Source of the DNA: Natronorubrum sediminis
GTDB taxonomy: Archaea > Halobacteriota > Halobacteria > Halobacteriales > Natrialbaceae
Direction of reading: 5' to 3'
DNA length: 64,000 bases
Assembly (NCBI RefSeq): GCF_900108095.1
Contig: NZ_FNWL01000004.1
Coordinates: 186,001 to 250,000, forward strand
Positions 34,431 through 42,136 of this stretch are shown piece after piece; positions within the stretch are counted from its first letter, which is position 1, and the number at the start of each line of letters is the position of its first letter. The translations under genes and the position numbers were made by a program. The notes under the pieces are model-generated. The model was not told where the DNA came from. It was given only the letters and a program-made list of their open reading frames with translations, and made no database searches.

Positions 34431-34793
34431 ATGATGTGGCAAGACCTTGTGTTTCTCGCTGGAAGCGTTCTCTCGATCGTCTTCCTCGCACCGACGATCC
34501 GAGATACCTCCGCCCGAATCCCGCTCGGCTCGAGCGTTCCGTCGATGACGATCGGTGGCATCTACGCCTTCACGTACGCGACGATGGGGATGACCTTCTC
34601 TGCGCTCGGGTCCGCCGGCGTCGCGATCATGTGGTCGTTGATCGTTTGCTATCGCTCACCTGGCGTCCAGACAGGTCCCAGAAACGTCCTCCGATTTGTC
34701 GATTCACTGTTTCGCCAAAGCGCTCGCCTCGCAATCAGCGCTCTCGGCTGTGACCAGCACGCTCACGCCGACCACGAACAGGCGGCCGACTAA
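34431..34793 (+). CDS. Three-helix membrane protein with His-rich tail (paralogue A)
   Basis: 120 residues beginning MMWQDLVFLAGSVLSIVFLAPTIRD. Helix 1 at about 5-22, then PLGSSVPSMTIGGIYAFTYATMGMTFSALGSAGVAIMWSLIVCY forms two more helices, and the cytoplasmic or exposed tail ends CDQHAHADHEQAAD, with three closely spaced His and a Cys. It is clearly paralogous to 57108-57509: shared M-W-Q-D, LSI-x-FLAPT-x-RD, PSM-x-IG and T-x-GMT-x-SALG. No named family is recognised; the His tail suggests metal binding. The ACTC-N6-GAGT palindrome precedes both genes. The next gene is convergent. Confidence 0.82.
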   Translation: MMWQDLVFLAGSVLSIVFLAPTIRDTSARIPLGSSVPSMTIGGIYAFTYATMGMTFSALGSAGVAIMWSLIVCYRSPGVQTGPRNVLRFVDSLFRQSARLAISALGCDQHAHADHEQAAD

Positions 34794-34805
34794 CGCGCTT
34801 CGCGA

Positions 34806-35495
34806 TCAGTTATTCTCGAGCCACGCGTCGATCGCTGCCGCGTTCGCTCCGCGGCGGTGGATCGTTCCCGTCGAAACGTCGACGACGGTGCTTTCGGTTC
34901 GTTCGTCCCCGTTGTTCGCTTCGTCCCTGTCGGCTTCGTCGTCACCGTCGGTCGTTTCGTTCACTTCGTCCGTTTCGCGACCAGACGCGTACAGCTGGTC
35001 GGCCCCGACTACGAACGCCGCGTTTCGAACCTGCGAGCCGATATCGGCGACGCGGCGGGCGCTTGGCTCACCGCTGACGTTTGCACTCGTCGCCGTGATT
35101 GGTCGTGCCGCCCGCTCGAGTAGTGCGAGTGCGGGTTCGCAGTCGGGAACGCGCACGCCGACGCGGTCCGCGCCGGCGGTGAGCACGTCCGGAATCGCCT
35201 CGCCGCGTTCACAGAGCACCGTCACCGGTCCCGGGAGGAACTCCGCCGCGAAGGCGCGTTCGCGCTCGTTCGCGTGAACGTACTCGGCCTCGACGGCCGT
35301 CTCGAACGATGGGACAGCAAACGAGACCGGCTTCGACCGATCCCTCCCTTTCACCTCGAAGACGCGCTCGACGGCGTCAGCGTCGAGCGCGTCGGCTCCC
35401 AGTCCGTAGACCGTCTCGGTGGGATACACGACCAACTCCCCCGCACGGATCGCCGCTGCGCCTCGCTCGAGCGTCTCCGCGTCCACCGTGTCCAT
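34806..35495 (-). CDS. Sua5/YrdC-type L-threonylcarbamoyladenylate synthase with acidic insertion
   Basis: 229 residues. Forms threonylcarbamoyl-AMP for t6A37 of ANN-decoding tRNAs. Visible motifs: VVYPTETVYGLGADA, KGRDRSKPVSFAV, FLPGPVTVLC, VGVRVPDCEPA and ITATSANVSGEP. Near the C-terminus there is an inserted acidic stretch (EVNETTDGDDEADRDEANNG, about 185-208) that separates the core from the end (VVDVSTGTIHRRGAN). The start is ATG 35495 (MDTVDAETLERG). It converges on the membrane protein gene at 34431. Confidence 0.93.
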   Translation of the reverse strand: MDTVDAETLERGAAAIRAGELVVYPTETVYGLGADALDADAVERVFEVKGRDRSKPVSFAVPSFETAVEAEYVHANERERAFAAEFLPGPVTVLCERGEAIPDVLTAGADRVGVRVPDCEPALALLERAARPITATSANVSGEPSARRVADIGSQVRNAAFVVGADQLYASGRETDEVNETTDGDDEADRDEANNGDERTESTVVDVSTGTIHRRGANAAAIDAWLENN

Positions 35496-35573
35496 ACAGT
35501 AGCGTCGCCGCGTCTGGGCCAAAAACGTAGCGTCCTTGGGTGGCCAGCCTCCGTCGCTGGAGCCGTATCCGTT

Positions 35574-36092
35574 CTACCGCGACTCGAGGCCGAGTTCCGA
35601 CTCGAGGGCGTCGTAGTCGGGGAACTCGGGCCACTCGGTCGCGACCCAGGCGGCGTCGACGGTCAGATCCGGTTCGACGGCGAAAAACGCTACTCGCGGC
35701 TCGCTGACGCCGGCCATCCCGTCGAGATCGTGGTCGATGCCGTAGGCGGCCGCGACATCGTTGCTCGGGTCGGCAAAGAGCGTGAACGGGAGCTCGTTTT
35801 CCTCGAGAAACTGTGAAATTCCGTAGGGCGTCGAGGCGGTGACGCCGACGACCGAATTCGCCCGCTCGGCCCACGCTCGCTCCTCGAGTTCGCTCCAGAT
35901 GTAGGTGCCGACGAACGAGCCGATCATCGGGGTGAACACGACGATTGTGCGTCCTTCCTCGCTGAGCAGTTCGGATAGCTGGCGATCCTCCCAGAACTCG
36001 TCGGTAACCAGCGGCCGCGTGAAGTCCTCGATGGCCTCCCCTGGCGTCGGATGGTTGGCGGAGCCGAGTTCGACGACTTCGAAGTCGGGCAC
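35574..36092 (-). CDS. Cysteine-less redoxin-domain protein
   Basis: 172 residues with the AhpC/TSA-like thioredoxin fold: DFTRPLVTDEFWEDRQLSELL, TIVVFTPMIGSFVGTYIWSELEERAW, VVGVTASTPYGISQFLEENELPFTLFADP and the Val-rich end. The position of the peroxidatic Cys (usually F-V-C-T-x-E) reads FVGTYIW, and there is no Cys anywhere in the chain, so peroxidase chemistry is excluded. The GTG start at 36092 overlaps the stop of the upstream glutaredoxin gene by one base (TAGTG), so they are one operon. It may serve as a binding or regulatory subunit. Confidence 0.9.
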   Translation of the reverse strand: MPDFEVVELGSANHPTPGEAIEDFTRPLVTDEFWEDRQLSELLSEEGRTIVVFTPMIGSFVGTYIWSELEERAWAERANSVVGVTASTPYGISQFLEENELPFTLFADPSNDVAAAYGIDHDLDGMAGVSEPRVAFFAVEPDLTVDAAWVATEWPEFPDYDALESELGLESR

Positions 36093-36406
36093 TAGTGCCC
36101 CCCTCCGTTTCTGTTCGCGTTCGCGTTCTCACCGTCGGGGTCGTAGGTCGACTCGAGATAGTCGACGATGTTCGCACTCTCGGCCATCGTGACGCCGGTG
36201 TTCTCGTCGACGATGACGGGAACCGTACGGACGCCGGCGACGCGTTTGACGACGTCGCGTTTGGAGTGTAGCGGTTCGACGAATCGTGAGTGATACTCGA
36301 GACCGGCGTCTTCGAGCACTCGAGTGACGCGTTCGCAGTACGGACACGCCTGCAGACGATAGAACGTGATCGGCGCGTCGGTGTCTGTACCGTGCGTATC
36401 TCCCAT
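36092..36406 (-). CDS. Glutaredoxin/GST-N-type thioredoxin-fold protein
   Basis: 104 residues. Active-site motif ACPYCERVTRVLEDAGLEYHSRFV has the glutaredoxin CPYC; the cis-Pro region is VRTVPVIVDENTG, and the GST-like AESANIVDYLESTYDP follows, so it is close to the glutaredoxin-like N-terminal GST fold. It should reduce disulfides or mixed thiols; haloarchaea use gamma-glutamylcysteine rather than glutathione (established knowledge of the group). A disordered Asn/Gly tail ends the protein. It is first in the operon with the Cys-less redoxin gene. Confidence 0.93.
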   Translation of the reverse strand: MGDTHGTDTDAPITFYRLQACPYCERVTRVLEDAGLEYHSRFVEPLHSKRDVVKRVAGVRTVPVIVDENTGVTMAESANIVDYLESTYDPDGENANANRNGGGH

Positions 36407-36514
36407 ACCCGGTTGTACGGGAACCGATCTGGTAAACGTGTCGTCGGCGGCGTTCGTATCGCTTCCTCCTCCCCTGTAGAGATGTCTGGCTCGCGGCGAC
36501 CCGTAAATGGTAAA

Positions 36515-36524
36515 CGGTTAACCG
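36515..36524. promoter_or_regulatory. Palindromic TATA-like element before the CNNM gene
   Basis: CGGTTAACCG is a perfect 10-base palindrome whose TTAA lies about 28 bases before ATG 36549. It could be the promoter TATA and a regulator site at once. Confidence 0.35.
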
Positions 36525-36548
36525 GTTCGGCTATTAAGTCCCACATCA

Positions 36549-37946
36549 ATGGCGACGTCTCTGCTGTCTGGGATCGTGTTTGCGGCGTATGAAGTTCCCG
36601 TCGCGGGACTCGAGATCGATCAGACGACGGTGACCGTTCTCGGGGTGCTCGCAGTAACGATCCTCATCGCACTCTCCGGATTCTTCTCTTCCTCGGAAAT
36701 TGCGATGTTCAATCTCCCAAAACACCGTCTCGAGGGGATGGTCGAGGATGAGGTCCCCGGAGCGAGTCTGGTCAAGGCGCTCAAGGACGACCCACACCGA
36801 CTGCTGGTGACGATCCTCGTCGGCAACAACATCGTCAACATCGCGATGTCGTCGATCGCGACTGCCCTATTGGGACTGTACTTCGGCGGATTGTCGGCCG
36901 TTTTGCTGGCGACGTTCGGCATCACTGCGATCGTCCTCTTGTTCGGTGAGAGCGTCCCCAAATCCTACGCGGTCGAAAACACGGAATCGTGGGCCATCCG
37001 CATCTCGAAGCCCCTGAAAGCGACCGAGTACCTCCTCTACCCGCTCATCGTCCTCTTCGATTACCTCACTCGCCAGGTGAACAAACTGACCGGTTCGACG
37101 GGGGCGATCGAGTCGCCGTACGTCACCCGCGACGAAATTCAGGAGATGATCGAGTCGGGCGAACGCGAGGGTGTGCTCGCCGAAGAAGAACACGAGATGC
37201 TCCAGCGAATCTTCCGTTTCAACAACACTATCGTCAAGGAGGTGATGACGCCCCGACTCGACATGACCGCCGTCCCGAAAGACGCGAGCATCGACGAGGC
37301 CATCGAAACCTGCATCCAGAGCGGTCACGCCCGCGTTCCGGTCTACGAAGGTAGTCTCGACAACGTTCAGGGCGTCGTTCACATCCGCGACCTCGTTCGC
37401 GACCTGAACTACGGCGAGACGGACGCCGATGATCTGGAACTCGAGGACCTGATCCAACCGACCTTACACGTCCCCGAGTCGAAGAACGTCGACGAACTCC
37501 TCACGGAGATGCGCGAAAACCGGATGCACATGGCCATCGTCATCGACGAGTTCGGGACCACGGAGGGACTCGTGACCGTCGAGGACATGATCGAGGAGAT
37601 CGTCGGCGAGATCCTCAAATCCGGCGAGGACGAACCGATCGAGGAGGTCGACGACCGGGCCGTCATCGTCCGCGGCGAGGTCAACATCGAGGACGTCAAC
37701 GAAGCCCTCGATATCGAACTTCCCGAGGGCGAGGAGTTCGAGACCATCGCCGGCTTTATCTTCAATCGCGCGGGTCGTCTCGTCGAGGAAGGCGAGGAGA
37801 TCACCTTCGACGGCGTCCGGATCACCGTCGAGGGCGTCGAAAACACCCGCATCATGAAAGCTCGCCTGCGAAAACTCGAGCAGCCATCCGAACCCGACGA
37901 AGAGACAACGGGCGAAGAGAACGAAGAATCGGTTGCTCGAGACTGA
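36549..37946 (+). CDS. Hemolysin C/CNNM-family membrane transporter (DUF21-CBS-CorC)
   Basis: 465 residues. Order: short N-terminal segment, DUF21 with about four helices (LGVLAVTILIALSGFFSSSEIAMFNL, LLVTILVGNNIVNIAMSSIATALLGLYFGGLSAVLLATFGITAIVLLFGESVPKSYA), a CBS pair (ITRD-EI: VTRDEIQEMIESG, VMTPRLDMTAVPKD, ARVPVYEGSLDNVQGVVHIRDL, MAIVIDEFGTTEGLVTVEDMIEEIVGEI) and the C-terminal CorC/HlyC domain (ELPEGEEFETIAGFIFNRAGRLVEEG). Such proteins export Mg2+/Co2+ or Na+-linked divalent ions. The adenine-nucleotide-binding CBS pair may gate transport. Start ATG 36549 follows a TTAA-containing palindrome. Confidence 0.93.
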   Translation: MATSLLSGIVFAAYEVPVAGLEIDQTTVTVLGVLAVTILIALSGFFSSSEIAMFNLPKHRLEGMVEDEVPGASLVKALKDDPHRLLVTILVGNNIVNIAMSSIATALLGLYFGGLSAVLLATFGITAIVLLFGESVPKSYAVENTESWAIRISKPLKATEYLLYPLIVLFDYLTRQVNKLTGSTGAIESPYVTRDEIQEMIESGEREGVLAEEEHEMLQRIFRFNNTIVKEVMTPRLDMTAVPKDASIDEAIETCIQSGHARVPVYEGSLDNVQGVVHIRDLVRDLNYGETDADDLELEDLIQPTLHVPESKNVDELLTEMRENRMHMAIVIDEFGTTEGLVTVEDMIEEIVGEILKSGEDEPIEEVDDRAVIVRGEVNIEDVNEALDIELPEGEEFETIAGFIFNRAGRLVEEGEEITFDGVRITVEGVENTRIMKARLRKLEQPSEPDEETTGEENEESVARD

Positions 37947-38155
37947 TTCTTTCGAGCATCCAATGCAAGATCGGTGAAAGGGGCGCTCTCGAAACCGTCA
38001 ATCTTGACAGGAACTGCGTGTTGAATACACGTCGCGAATCTTGCACACCAGTTCCTGTAGATTCAGTCAGATCGAATCGTTTGGTCCAGTTCGCTGATCT
38101 CTGAACGTCGTCGAATGACAAACCTATATCTGCCACTTGCGTAGATTCGTTTACA

Positions 38156-38473
38156 ATGCAATTCTGCGACGGGTGTGGGTCGATGATGCATACGGAGGGC
38201 GACACGTGGGTGTGTCGCTCATGTGAGAACGAGGACCCGCGGGACTCCCAAGCAGAAGCGGCAATGTCGATCCAGGAGGACCAACAGGACGACGAGGCAC
38301 CCGTCGTGGCCGACGCGACCCAAGGCTCCACTGAGACGATGCAAGAACCCTGTCCAGCGGACGACTGTGACAGCGACTGGGCCTACTACGAGATGATGCC
38401 GAAGCCGGGCGGTTCCTATGAGGTTCGACTGTTCACCTGCGTCGAGTGTAGCCACAAGTGGCGCGAGTCTTGA
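38156..38473 (+). CDS. Transcription factor S-like zinc-ribbon protein lacking the catalytic acidic pair
   Basis: 105 residues. The N-terminal zinc ribbon (MQFCDGCGSMMHTEGDTWVCRSCENEDPRD) is standard for TFS and RPB9/M-like subunits. The C-terminal TFIIS ribbon (CPADDCDSDWAYYEMM, LFTCVECSHKWRES) is altered: its first pair is C-x4-C rather than C-x2-C, and the hairpin tip that normally carries the Asp-Glu dipeptide reads PKPGGSYEV. TFS uses those acids to stimulate RNA cleavage by backtracked RNA polymerase. This protein should therefore be cleavage-defective, perhaps competing with an active TFS elsewhere. Start is ATG 38156; promoter AT-rich upstream. Confidence 0.85.
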   Translation: MQFCDGCGSMMHTEGDTWVCRSCENEDPRDSQAEAAMSIQEDQQDDEAPVVADATQGSTETMQEPCPADDCDSDWAYYEMMPKPGGSYEVRLFTCVECSHKWRES

Positions 38474-38812
38474 GGGCGCATCTCGCGAACCTTGCCTTTA
38501 CGTACGCACAGACGCCCCTCCTCGTTCCTTCCAGTAACGAACGCAGAGACGCACCTGCTGTCTGCTGGTTTTGCTCTCAAACGAATCTCTCTCACTATAC
38601 CTAGTTTGACCAAACTATCGCTAGCGTCGGCACTGAGATGTTGACTTACGAACGCCAGCGTGAAACTAACGTTTCGACTGCTAAAACCAACGCACCGACT
38701 GCTAAATACAGGACATGTCTTCACCACCGGGATTCAGACTCATCGCTCACAGCGCATTTCAACAGAGCCGTGGAAGACTGTTCTGCTGGCCGGTTGGGAT
38801 GGCGCGGGCTGA
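38474..38812. other. Convergent intergenic region with orphan regulatory-looking repeats
   Basis: About 340 bases between convergent genes. It contains a palindrome at 38602-38617 and two copies of CGACTGCTAAA at 38675-38685 and 38696-38706, but no gene-like frame downstream of them on either strand. No T-run terminator is obvious. Confidence 0.5.
38602..38617. promoter_or_regulatory. 16-base palindrome TAGTTTG-AC-CAAACTA
   Basis: Perfect 7-base inverted arms with a 2-base centre, flanked by a TATA-like ACTATAC. Compatible with a dimeric repressor site, but no gene starts nearby, so its target is unclear. Confidence 0.4.
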
Positions 38813-39256
38813 TTACGACTCGGCTTCGGTCTCGAGCATTCGTTCTCGGAGTTTTCGTCCTCGCTCTGAGTCGACCGTGAGTTCCGGAACGGCGACTGGA
38901 GAGCCGTCCTCGTCGATCGCGACGAACGTGAACGACGACTCCGTCGTTCGCTCCATCTCACCGGTCGTTGGGGTTTCACGCCACGCTCGGAGACCGACGT
39001 GCACGCTCGTCCGACCGGTATCGTAGACGAACGCCTCGACGACGGCCGTGTCACCGATTCCGATCGGCCGCTCGAACTCGAGTTCGTTGACGCGGGCGGT
39101 GACGCAGGTCTCGCCGGAAAAGCGCATCGCGGACATCGCGCCGATCTCGTCGAGCCACTTCATCAGGTTGCCGCCATGGAGCGTCTCGTTGTTGTTCGCG
39201 TGATTTGGCTGAACGCGAAAGCGATTCTCGATACGTGTCTCGAGTACCGTAGGCAT
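38813..39256 (-). CDS. Acyl-CoA thioesterase (hotdog fold)
   Basis: 147 residues of the YciA/acyl-CoA hydrolase type. Characteristic features: NRFRVQPNHANNNETLHGGNLMKWLDEIGAMSAMRF (with the catalytic-type Asp/Asn and the Glu of the hotdog helix), VTARVNELEFERPIGIGD, and the EAFVYDTGRTSVHVGLRAW strands. It would cleave acyl-CoAs, probably as a housekeeping thioesterase. The start ATG begins MPTVLETRIENR. It converges on the TFS-like gene. Confidence 0.92.
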   Translation of the reverse strand: MPTVLETRIENRFRVQPNHANNNETLHGGNLMKWLDEIGAMSAMRFSGETCVTARVNELEFERPIGIGDTAVVEAFVYDTGRTSVHVGLRAWRETPTTGEMERTTESSFTFVAIDEDGSPVAVPELTVDSERGRKLRERMLETEAES

Positions 39257-39361
39257 AGGAGCGTATTTCCGGCTAGTACGGGCAGTGATATGAGCGTATC
39301 CCGATCGCTACGCGAGCGTCGACGGTGAAGCGCACGTTCCGAGACGGCCACTGCTGTCAGC

Positions 39362-40951
39362 TCACTCGACGAGGCGTTCCTCCCACTCAAGGTACGCACG
39401 CTTGTTATCTCGAAAGCCCTCTCCGGTCAGGTCGTAGACGTCGTCTCGAGGCTCGACGGTCAGCCCCGTCTCGCCGTCGGCGAGGGGCTGTTCGGCGTCC
39501 GCCCACGCCTCGACGCCGCCCCGGAGTACCCGCACGTCAGAGCGGTCGCACTCGGCGACGAGCATCGCTCCAGCGGCCCTGGAAATCGAGCCGTCGTCGC
39601 AGGTGAGGACCAACGTTTCGCTCGTCTCGTTCGATCGGATGTGCGCCTCGAGTTCGTAGCGGGGAACCCACTTCGATCCGGGAATGTGACGGTCGCGAAA
39701 CGCGCCGCTCGCGTCGACGTTCCGGATCGCTACGCGTCCGTTTGTTCGGAGCCGCTCGAGTTGCTCCGGCGCGATGGTCCCGACATCGTCGAGGAGCGCC
39801 GGAGCGACGACCGAGCTCTCGGGCGAATCAGTCGTGAGATCCCGTCCGGCTTCCATCCAGGCTGATACCCCGCCCTCGAGGGCGGTGACGTTCTCGAACC
39901 CCATCTCGTCGAACCAGTAGGCGGTGATCGCCGACCGGACGTGGTCGTCCGAGACGAAGACTATCTCGGCGTCGCGGACGGCAATGTGTCGCTCGGCCGT
40001 CTGAATCGCCTGTCCGCCGGGAACCGAGACGGCGTTGGGAAGGTGGCCGTCAGCGTACTCCGCTTCGGTTCGCACGTCGATCCGATACACCGTCTGTCGC
40101 TCGTCAACCGCGGCCTCGAGGCGTTCTATCTCGAGAGGATCGAGCAGTTCCACGTCGGTGTCCGCGAGCAGTTTCTCGACCGAACGGCGGAGTCGCTCGC
40201 GTCGTTCCCCGTCGACGTCGAGGTCCGGTGACCGTCGGTCCGGATTCTCCTCGAGGGATTGGTCGGCCAGCTCCCACCCCATCGTCCCGTTCTCGAGTGC
40301 GTAGACGTTCTCGAGGCCGAGCTTCTCGAGCGTCGCGACTCCGATGATACTTCGCGTCCGACCGGCGCAGTGAACGACGAGGGGTCGCTCCTCGTCGCGG
40401 CGGAGCGTCTCCGCGTAGAGGGCGGCGTCGACTCCCTCGAGGTTGACCGACCTGGGGATCGTGCGGTCCGCGTACTCCTCCGGCGTCCGTACGTCAACGG
40501 TCAGCGGCTCTGCCGACGACAGGTCGTCGAACTCCTCGGGCGTCAGCTTCGACAGGCGCTCCTCGGCTTCGACTCGCTCCCCGAACTCCTTGCTGGTGAA
40601 GTCGAACCCCGTGTGGGGGACCCCGTCGATCGCCTCGATCACCTCGTTGCCGGCGGCCTCCCACGCCGCCATTCCGCCCTCGAGGAACGAAACGTTCTTG
40701 TACCCGTTTCGAACGAGCCACGCGGTGTCGAGGGGCGCGCGGTCGCCCGAGCGATCACAGAGGACGATCGGGGTCGATCGGTTCGGGACTAGCGTCGCGA
40801 GGCGCTCCTCAAGGACCGGTCGGTGGACCGGCGTGCACTCTCGAACGTGGCCGTTCGCGTAATCCAGTGGCTCGCGGATGTCGAGGACGGCGAGCGGATC
40901 CGTCGATTCGATCGCCGACGCGAGGCGATCCGGACTGAGTGAGCTTGGCAT
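39362..40951 (-). CDS. Four-domain rhodanese (sulfurtransferase-like) protein
   Basis: 529 residues with four tandem rhodanese domains, at roughly 1-107, 120-235, 275-375 and 390-490. Each opens with a V-x-D-V/I-R type strand and ends with an EGG-x-x-A-W motif. The active-site Cys is present in domain 1 (Cys65, CDRSGD), 2 (Cys195, CAGRTR) and 4 (Cys451, CDDGSI), but domain 3 has Ser334 (SDDHVRS), so it is inactive as a sulfur acceptor. The chain may relay persulfide sulfur between domains. The start ATG 40951 (MPSSLSPDRLASAIE) follows 64 bases after the RfcC-like gene's stop; both run on the minus strand. Sulfur carrier role near SAMP2 pathway is inference. Confidence 0.9.
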   Translation of the reverse strand: MPSSLSPDRLASAIESTDPLAVLDIREPLDYANGHVRECTPVHRPVLEERLATLVPNRSTPIVLCDRSGDRAPLDTAWLVRNGYKNVSFLEGGMAAWEAAGNEVIEAIDGVPHTGFDFTSKEFGERVEAEERLSKLTPEEFDDLSSAEPLTVDVRTPEEYADRTIPRSVNLEGVDAALYAETLRRDEERPLVVHCAGRTRSIIGVATLEKLGLENVYALENGTMGWELADQSLEENPDRRSPDLDVDGERRERLRRSVEKLLADTDVELLDPLEIERLEAAVDERQTVYRIDVRTEAEYADGHLPNAVSVPGGQAIQTAERHIAVRDAEIVFVSDDHVRSAITAYWFDEMGFENVTALEGGVSAWMEAGRDLTTDSPESSVVAPALLDDVGTIAPEQLERLRTNGRVAIRNVDASGAFRDRHIPGSKWVPRYELEAHIRSNETSETLVLTCDDGSISRAAGAMLVAECDRSDVRVLRGGVEAWADAEQPLADGETGLTVEPRDDVYDLTGEGFRDNKRAYLEWEERLVE

Positions 40952-41015
40952 ACGTATTCGACCGTGATTCGACTCTCTTCGAGAAAAGTGTATGCGAAGG
41001 GGTAGCGCATACCAC

Positions 41016-42020
41016 TCAGGCATCCCGTCCCAGTTCTGCCAGCAAGTGAGAGACGTGGATCCGGTCGCTCGAGCCCTCGTGCATCTCGAACTCGATATCA
41101 GCGGCGAGTCGGTGAATTCGGGCCAGATGCTCGCCCTGGTATCGTTTGCGAGCGACGCCGAGGATCGAATCGATGACTTCCTCGCCGTCGAGCCCTTCGT
41201 CGACGAGCAGGTCGTCCAGCGCGCTGCGGGCGTCCGTGAACTCACCGGCTTCGGCGTCGTCTAACATCTCCTCGATTTCGTCCTCGAGGCCGACCTCGCC
41301 GATGGTCTCGTAGGCCGCTTGCATCGTGAGTTCGCCCTCGTCCTCGACGGTGGTCTGGGCGGCCAGGATAGCCTGCCGGAGATTGCCGTTGGCGTAGCCG
41401 GCGACGAACTCGAGGCCGTCGGCTTCGTACGCGACGTCCTCGCGCTCGACGATTCGCTCGAGGACGGCGACGGTCTCTTCACTCGAGGGGGAACGAACGG
41501 AGACTGGGAAACACCGCGAGCGGATCGGCGGGATGAGCTTCGTCGGCTGGCGCGTGGCGACGATGAATTGGGTCGTTCGGTGGTGTTGTTCCATGATCCG
41601 GCGAAGCGCCTGCTGGAAGTCCTCGCGGACGTCCTCGGCGTTGTCGAGCAGGATCGTCTTGTACTCGCCGGAGACGGAGGCGTAGCTCGCCGATTCTTTG
41701 AGGACGCGGTTGATCATGTCCCGTTTGGACATCGAGGATCGCCCGACGAGGAACTGCTCGAAGCGCGGATCGTTCTTGATCTCCGTCTTCGTCCGACCGA
41801 AGAAGTCGGCAACGTTGATCTCGATCAGGTCGTTGTCCGGGTCTTCGTGTGCCTCACGGGCAAGTGCGCGCGCCGCTGCGGTCTTCCCGCTGCCGGGTGG
41901 ACCCTGCAACAGGAGGTTGATTGGCTCGTCGACGGCTCGCTCTAAGTACTCGCGAGCGTCGTCCTGTGGCAACTCGGCCAGCTCCGGGGCGTGGGTGTCG
42001 GTCCACAGCGGCGCGTCCAT
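41016..42020 (-). CDS. rfcC: RfcC-like clamp-loader small subunit with altered Walker B
   Basis: 334 residues, AAA+ RFC type, more divergent than 20479-21471. Walker A GPPGSGKT (residues 40-47) is intact, the Walker B motif is ILLDNAED (Asp125-Asn126 in place of Asp-Glu), and the SRC finger IPPIRSRCFPV is present. The missing Glu predicts nucleotide binding with little hydrolysis. Haloarchaea combine RfcA, RfcB (large) and RfcC subunits, so this protein is probably the second small subunit and a structural or sensing partner in the clamp-loader ring. Confidence 0.88.
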   Translation of the reverse strand: MDAPLWTDTHAPELAELPQDDAREYLERAVDEPINLLLQGPPGSGKTAAARALAREAHEDPDNDLIEINVADFFGRTKTEIKNDPRFEQFLVGRSSMSKRDMINRVLKESASYASVSGEYKTILLDNAEDVREDFQQALRRIMEQHHRTTQFIVATRQPTKLIPPIRSRCFPVSVRSPSSEETVAVLERIVEREDVAYEADGLEFVAGYANGNLRQAILAAQTTVEDEGELTMQAAYETIGEVGLEDEIEEMLDDAEAGEFTDARSALDDLLVDEGLDGEEVIDSILGVARKRYQGEHLARIHRLAADIEFEMHEGSSDRIHVSHLLAELGRDA

Positions 42021-42136
42021 CGCCGGATAGTAGGGGCGGCCCGAAAGTTAGTCTTTGGAAGTCGATTGTCACGGTCCAATTCAGCGTCGGCCGTCGTGAT
42101 TCGACCTCGCGTCAGTCGTCTCGAGTCGATGTTGCG

